64,000 nucleotides of DNA from Roseburia sp. Its GTDB lineage: Bacteria > Bacillota > Clostridia > Lachnospirales > Lachnospiraceae. Position numbers and translations under genes: made by a program. Location of the stretch: contig JAMPFA010000002.1 of the NCBI GenBank assembly GCA_023664725.1, forward strand, positions 232,335 through 296,334. Reading direction: 5' to 3'. How positions within the stretch are numbered: the first letter of the stretch is position 1; every line of letters begins with the position of its first letter. Below the pieces are notes generated by a model. The model made no database searches, had not been told where the DNA came from, and worked only from the letters and a program-made list of their open reading frames with translations. This document shows positions 60,984 to 64,000 of this stretch, piece after piece.

Positions 60984-61594
60984 AACTAAAATATTATTTA
61001 AGAGGAATAGGTATTGGTGTAGTAGTCACGACCCTTATTTTTATGGTTTCCATTGCACTTCATAAAAATGAGGTGAATCCCAAGACACCGGAAGAGGATA
61101 AAAAGCCTGCAACGGTAGCAGATATGCTGGAGGCAGAATCGGAGACGGAGAGCGAAGCAACGGAGGAAGAAAAAAAATCTGATCCAGATACGTCGGCGCA
61201 GAAATCTACAGAAGTGAAAAAGGAAGAGACAAAAGGTTCTGAGACGAAGCTGCCGGAGCAGAAGAGTTCCGAGACAAAGCCTGGAGATGCCAAGACAGAT
61301 ACGCCAAAGACAGATAACAAGGATACGACGACAGATACAGATAAAATATCTTCTGATGCATCAGGCACAGATAAGGGAAAGGTACGGTTTGAAATTGGCG
61401 GAGGAGAGTACTCTGATGTGGTCTGCAAGAAATTGCAACAGGCGGATCTGGTTGACAGTGCGGAGGAGTTCAACAAATTCCTGATTGCCAATAAGTATGA
61501 CAATGCAATCCTGCCAGGTGTCTATGCAATTCCAAAAGGGGCATCCTACGAGGAGATTGCAAAACTTTTAACAACAAAAATAGAAGAAAACTAA
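60980..61594 (+). CDS. Membrane-anchored protein with YceG/MltG-like C-terminal segment
   Basis: 204 residues. One N-terminal membrane helix (about 5-28) is followed by a low-complexity linker rich in Glu, Ser, Thr, Lys and Asp (about 35-135). The C-terminal part (about 138-200; VRFEIGGGEYSDVVCKKLQ, NAILPGVYAIPKGASYEEIA) resembles the N-terminal LysM-like part of YceG/MltG lytic transglycosylases. The catalytic transglycosylase half is missing, so it would bind but not cut the wall. It is the last gene of the flagellar locus and overlaps the SwrB-like gene by 4 bases. Confidence 0.75.
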   Translation: MKLKYYLRGIGIGVVVTTLIFMVSIALHKNEVNPKTPEEDKKPATVADMLEAESETESEATEEEKKSDPDTSAQKSTEVKKEETKGSETKLPEQKSSETKPGDAKTDTPKTDNKDTTTDTDKISSDASGTDKGKVRFEIGGGEYSDVVCKKLQQADLVDSAEEFNKFLIANKYDNAILPGVYAIPKGASYEEIAKLLTTKIEEN

Positions 61595-61599
61595 GAGAG

Positions 61600-61636
61600 A
61601 AAATGCAGATATAAATATCTTGCATTTTCTTTTTTG
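61600..61636 (+). terminator. Terminator of the flagellar locus
   Basis: AAAATGCAGATA pairs with TATCTTGCATTTT (one bulged T) around a TAAA loop and is followed by CTTTTTT. It lies 6 bases after the last flagellar-locus gene and contains the -35 box of the rpsB promoter in its 3' arm. Confidence 0.7.
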
Positions 61637-61648
61637 CTGTGGTATACT
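61620..61648 (+). promoter_or_regulatory. rpsB-tsf promoter
   Basis: TTGCAT (61620-61625), 17 bases, TATACT (61643-61648). The -35 box lies inside the preceding terminator stem. Transcription from about 61655 gives a leader of about 110 bases before rpsB. Confidence 0.65.
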
Positions 61649-61657
61649 TTTAAAGGT

Positions 61658-61720
61658 TCGGCGATTGCCGACTAAAAAGCACATATGTGGATGATGGAAC
61701 AGGTGCCGAAAGGTGTTCCA
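61658..61720 (+). promoter_or_regulatory. Structured rpsB 5' leader
   Basis: Two hairpins are visible: TCGGC-gatt-GCCGA (61658-61671) and TGGAACA-12 bases-TGTTCCA (61695-61720). Such leaders of ribosomal protein genes often bind the encoded protein for feedback. I recognise no named motif. AACCATACGGAGG precedes the rpsB ATG. Confidence 0.4.
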
Positions 61721-61765
61721 GGAGAGGAAACATATGGAAGCAAATAACCATACGGAGGTAAGAAA

Positions 61766-62503
61766 ATGAGCGTTATCACAATGAAACAGTTATTGGAAGC
61801 AGGTGTTCATTTCGGACATCAGACCAGAAGATGGAATCCTAAAATGGCTCCATATATTTACACAGAGAGAAATGGTATTTATATCATTGACCTTCAGAAA
61901 TCTGTAGGTAAAGTGGATGAAGCTTACAAGGCAGTGGCAGAAATCGCAGCTGACGGCGGCACAATTCTCTTTGTAGGTACAAAGAAACAGGCTCAGGATG
62001 CTATCAAGGCAGAGGCAGAGCGCTGTGGCATGTACTATGTAAACGAGAGATGGTTAGGCGGTATGCTTACCAACTTCAAGACCATTCAGAGCCGTATTGC
62101 AAGGCTGAAAGCCATTGAGACTATGGCAGAGGACGGAACATTTGATGTTCTTCCGAAAAAAGAAGTTATCGCCCTGAAGAAAGAATGGGAAAAATTGGAG
62201 AGAAACCTTGGCGGGATCAAGGATATGAAGAAGATTCCGGATGCTATTTTTGTAGTAGATCCGAAGAAAGAGAGAATTTGTATTCAGGAGGCTCACACAC
62301 TTGGCGTTACTTTAATTGGTATTGCAGATACCAACTGTGATCCGGAAGAGTTAGATTATGTAATTCCCGGAAATGACGATGCAATTCGTGCAGTAAAATT
62401 AATCGTTTCCAAGATGGCAGACGCAGTCATCGAGGCAAACCAGGGTAACATCGAGGTAGATGAAACTGAGTTTGCAGAGGAAGAGGAAGCAGTAGAAGAG
62501 TAA
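61766..62503 (+). CDS. rpsB: 30S ribosomal protein S2
   Basis: 245 residues, normal S2 length. Hallmarks: [51 protein letters not shown] and [17 protein letters not shown], with an acidic C-terminal tail. S2 joins the small subunit late and is needed for S1 binding in other bacteria. CGGAGG stands 8 bases before the ATG. tsf follows by 21 bases, as in nearly all bacteria. Confidence 0.98.
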   Translation: MSVITMKQLLEAGVHFGHQTRRWNPKMAPYIYTERNGIYIIDLQKSVGKVDEAYKAVAEIAADGGTILFVGTKKQAQDAIKAEAERCGMYYVNERWLGGMLTNFKTIQSRIARLKAIETMAEDGTFDVLPKKEVIALKKEWEKLERNLGGIKDMKKIPDAIFVVDPKKERICIQEAHTLGVTLIGIADTNCDPEELDYVIPGNDDAIRAVKLIVSKMADAVIEANQGNIEVDETEFAEEEEAVEE

Positions 62504-62524
62504 AAACAGTTGGAGGAATAGAAA

Positions 62525-63457
62525 ATGGCTATTACAGCAGCAATGGTAAAAGAACTGCGTGAGAAATCCGGCGCAGGAATGATGGATTGTAAAAAAGCAT
62601 TAAACGAGACAAACGGCAACATGGACGAGGCAATGGAGTACTTAAGAAAGAATGGTCAGGCAAAAGCTGAGAAAAAGGCAGCCAGAATTGCAGCGGAAGG
62701 TATCGTTAAGATTGCGGTAAAAGACAATACTGCAGCAATCGTGGAGGTGAACTCTGAGACAGACTTCGTTGCAAAGAACGAGAAATTCCAGACCTACGTA
62801 GGAAAAGTTGCAGAGCAGGTACTTTCCAGCAATGCCTCTGATCTCGATGCATTTATGGAGGAAGCTTGGGCAGAAGACGCTTCCAAAACGGTAAAAGATG
62901 CGCTGGTAGAGCAGGTTGCAGTGATTGGAGAGAATCTGAAAATCAGAAGATTCGAGAAAGTCGTTGCAGAAAACGGATGTGTGGTAGATTACATTCACGG
63001 CGGCGGACGCATCGGTGTTATCGTAGAAGCTGAGACAACCGTGGTAAATGACGCTGTAAAAGAGGCGATGAAGAATATCGCTATGCAGATTGCCGCATTA
63101 AATCCCAAATATGTGACAAGAAGCGAGATTAGTGCAGACTACATTGCACATGAGAAAGAGATTCTCTTAGCACAGATCATGAACGACCCCAAAGAGTCCC
63201 AGAAACCGGAAAAGGTGATTAACGGAATGATCGAGGGCCGTGTCAACAAAGAGTTAAAGGAAATCTGCTTAGTGGATCAGGTATATGTAAAGGCAGAGGA
63301 CGGAAAACAGACTGTTGCAAAATATTTGGAGGCTGTCTCCAAAGAAGCTGGCGCTTCGGTATCTGTTAAGAGATTTGTACGTTTCGAGACAGGTGAAGGT
63401 TTAGAGAAAAAGAATGAGGATTTTGCGGCTGAGGTTGCAGCTCAGATGAATGCTTAA
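62525..63457 (+). CDS. tsf: Elongation factor Ts
   Basis: 310 residues. The N-terminal UBA-like domain with VKELREKSGAGMMDCKKALN (about 9-28) and the conserved core (EVNSETDFVAKNEKF, GGRIGVIVEAE) identify EF-Ts. It exchanges GDP for GTP on EF-Tu. It follows rpsB in one operon and ends at a bidirectional terminator. pyrH and frr, which follow tsf in Bacillus, are absent. Confidence 0.98.
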   Translation: MAITAAMVKELREKSGAGMMDCKKALNETNGNMDEAMEYLRKNGQAKAEKKAARIAAEGIVKIAVKDNTAAIVEVNSETDFVAKNEKFQTYVGKVAEQVLSSNASDLDAFMEEAWAEDASKTVKDALVEQVAVIGENLKIRRFEKVVAENGCVVDYIHGGGRIGVIVEAETTVVNDAVKEAMKNIAMQIAALNPKYVTRSEISADYIAHEKEILLAQIMNDPKESQKPEKVINGMIEGRVNKELKEICLVDQVYVKAEDGKQTVAKYLEAVSKEAGASVSVKRFVRFETGEGLEKKNEDFAAEVAAQMNA

Positions 63458-63479
63458 AATCCTATCATATGGAACAATG

Positions 63480-63524
63480 AAAAACCCTTGTAAGTGGCGT
63501 GGCTGCGTCATTTACAAGGGTTTT
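63480..63524. terminator. Bidirectional terminator after tsf
   Basis: AAAACCCTTGTAAGTG pairs with CATTTACAAGGGTTTT (one G-U pair) around a 12-base loop. The plus side ends in TTTTATT, the minus side in TTTTTCATT. It serves tsf and the converging gene at 63571. Confidence 0.85.
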
Positions 63525-63570
63525 ATTCATGACATTAGAATTCTTGCGAAGCGTGGATTCTATTGTTTGA

Positions 63571-63999
63571 TTACTCTTCATTCAAAGGTTTGTAATTGCT
63601 GTCCAGGTAATCTTTTCGTCCAAAGGGGACATAATTTTCATCCATCAAAATGATCTCTCCGTTTTTTAAGTCGGGGAACTTTTCTGCAATCTCTTTTATC
63701 ACTTCCCATTCATCCCGGGAATTTTCTTTATTGTCTTCTTCCACCTGCATCAGGGCAGAGGTGATTTCCTGCCTGTTTGATGTGCCCCAGTATAGGGGAT
63801 GGGGCTGAAATGCAGAGTGATGGGAACCGCCTTCATAGCGGAAAAAGCAGGAGCAGGGCACTTTCTCATACAATTCCTTTTTGGCACCGTCCAGATTTTT
63901 TACCACTAGGTTATAGCATCCGTTTATCGTCTCTGCGTCTTCCTGGGCCACAAGGTTTGCGATAGCCATAATCGTAAGAGGCTGTGTCTTTACGATCAT
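63571..63999 (-). CDS. Unrecognised protein, possibly cut by the window edge
   Basis: At least 142 residues on the minus strand, converging on tsf. The frame begins with an ATG at 63999, one base from the window end, so the true start may lie outside. Visible features: an N-terminal IMAIANLVAQEDAETINGCY, a Cys-containing stretch VPCSCFFRYEGG, and an acidic, hydrophilic C-terminal half (EEDNKENSRDEWEVIKEIAE). No signal peptide, membrane segment or known motif was seen. Coding use looks like its neighbours. I do not know its function. Confidence 0.6.
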   Translation of the reverse strand: MIVKTQPLTIMAIANLVAQEDAETINGCYNLVVKNLDGAKKELYEKVPCSCFFRYEGGSHHSAFQPHPLYWGTSNRQEITSALMQVEEDNKENSRDEWEVIKEIAEKFPDLKNGEIILMDENYVPFGRKDYLDSNYKPLNEE

Positions 64000-64000
64000 T

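Overview
The window looks like the chromosome of a motile, spore-forming Firmicute of the class Clostridia, most likely family Lachnospiraceae. The evidence is the mix of a CodY regulator, a SigK-type sporulation sigma factor, DUF5716/DUF5717/DUF5662/DUF1292 proteins typical of that family, strong AGGAGG-type ribosome binding sites, many GTG/TTG starts and a gene order that matches Bacillus subtilis in the codY-fla/che-rpsB-tsf block. The species cannot be named from the sequence alone. No rRNA, tRNA, CRISPR array, insertion sequence or prophage was seen.

Layout. 74-3122 (minus strand): a YtrA-type GntR regulator, ABC ATPase and membrane permease with a near-perfect palindromic operator, preceded by a HisC/CobD-like aminotransferase. 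3247-12748 (plus): a tightly packed run of an uncharacterised four-gene cluster (giant DUF5717 protein, Hsp70-like DUF5716 protein, TPR-like protein, coiled-coil membrane protein), then a C-GCAxxG-C-C protein and feoA-feoB. 12840-16141: gltX and a UvrD/PcrA-like helicase, meeting a DUF1292 gene tail to tail in one palindromic terminator. 16663-20115: a GH13 glycogen-debranching-like protein that has lost every catalytic residue, a DUF5662 protein and trpS. 20234-26608: a SigK-like sigma factor without a pro-sequence, yifB, dprA, topA and codY.

26832-61594 is a long flagellar/chemotaxis locus: flgB flgC fliE fliF fliG fliH fliI fliJ motE-like fliK flgD TIGR02530-type flgE / motA motB fliL fliM fliY cheY fliO fliP fliQ fliR flhB flhA flhF flhG / pilZ cheB cheA cheW cheC cheD, a small acidic membrane protein, sigD, fapA-like, a small basic protein, a SwrB-like protein and a YceG/MltG-like fragment. 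Together these build the basal body, rod/hook, export gate, stator, switch and chemotaxis core, and the sigma factor for late genes. Filament genes (hag, fliD, flgKL, fliS) and cheR are not in this window. Candidate promoters lie before flgB, in the flgE-motA gap and at the end of flhG. The flgE-motA gap also holds a strong promoter followed at once by a terminator. The locus ends in a terminator that contains the -35 box of the rpsB-tsf promoter. tsf ends in a bidirectional terminator facing an unrecognised minus-strand gene at the right edge.

The best candidates for something undescribed are the DUF5717/Hsp70-like/TPR/coiled-coil cluster (3247-10020), the GH13 pseudoenzyme (16663-18531), the SigK without pro-sequence, and the promoter-terminator unit in the flgE-motA gap. 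All promoter, operator and terminator calls are by eye and have no experimental support here.
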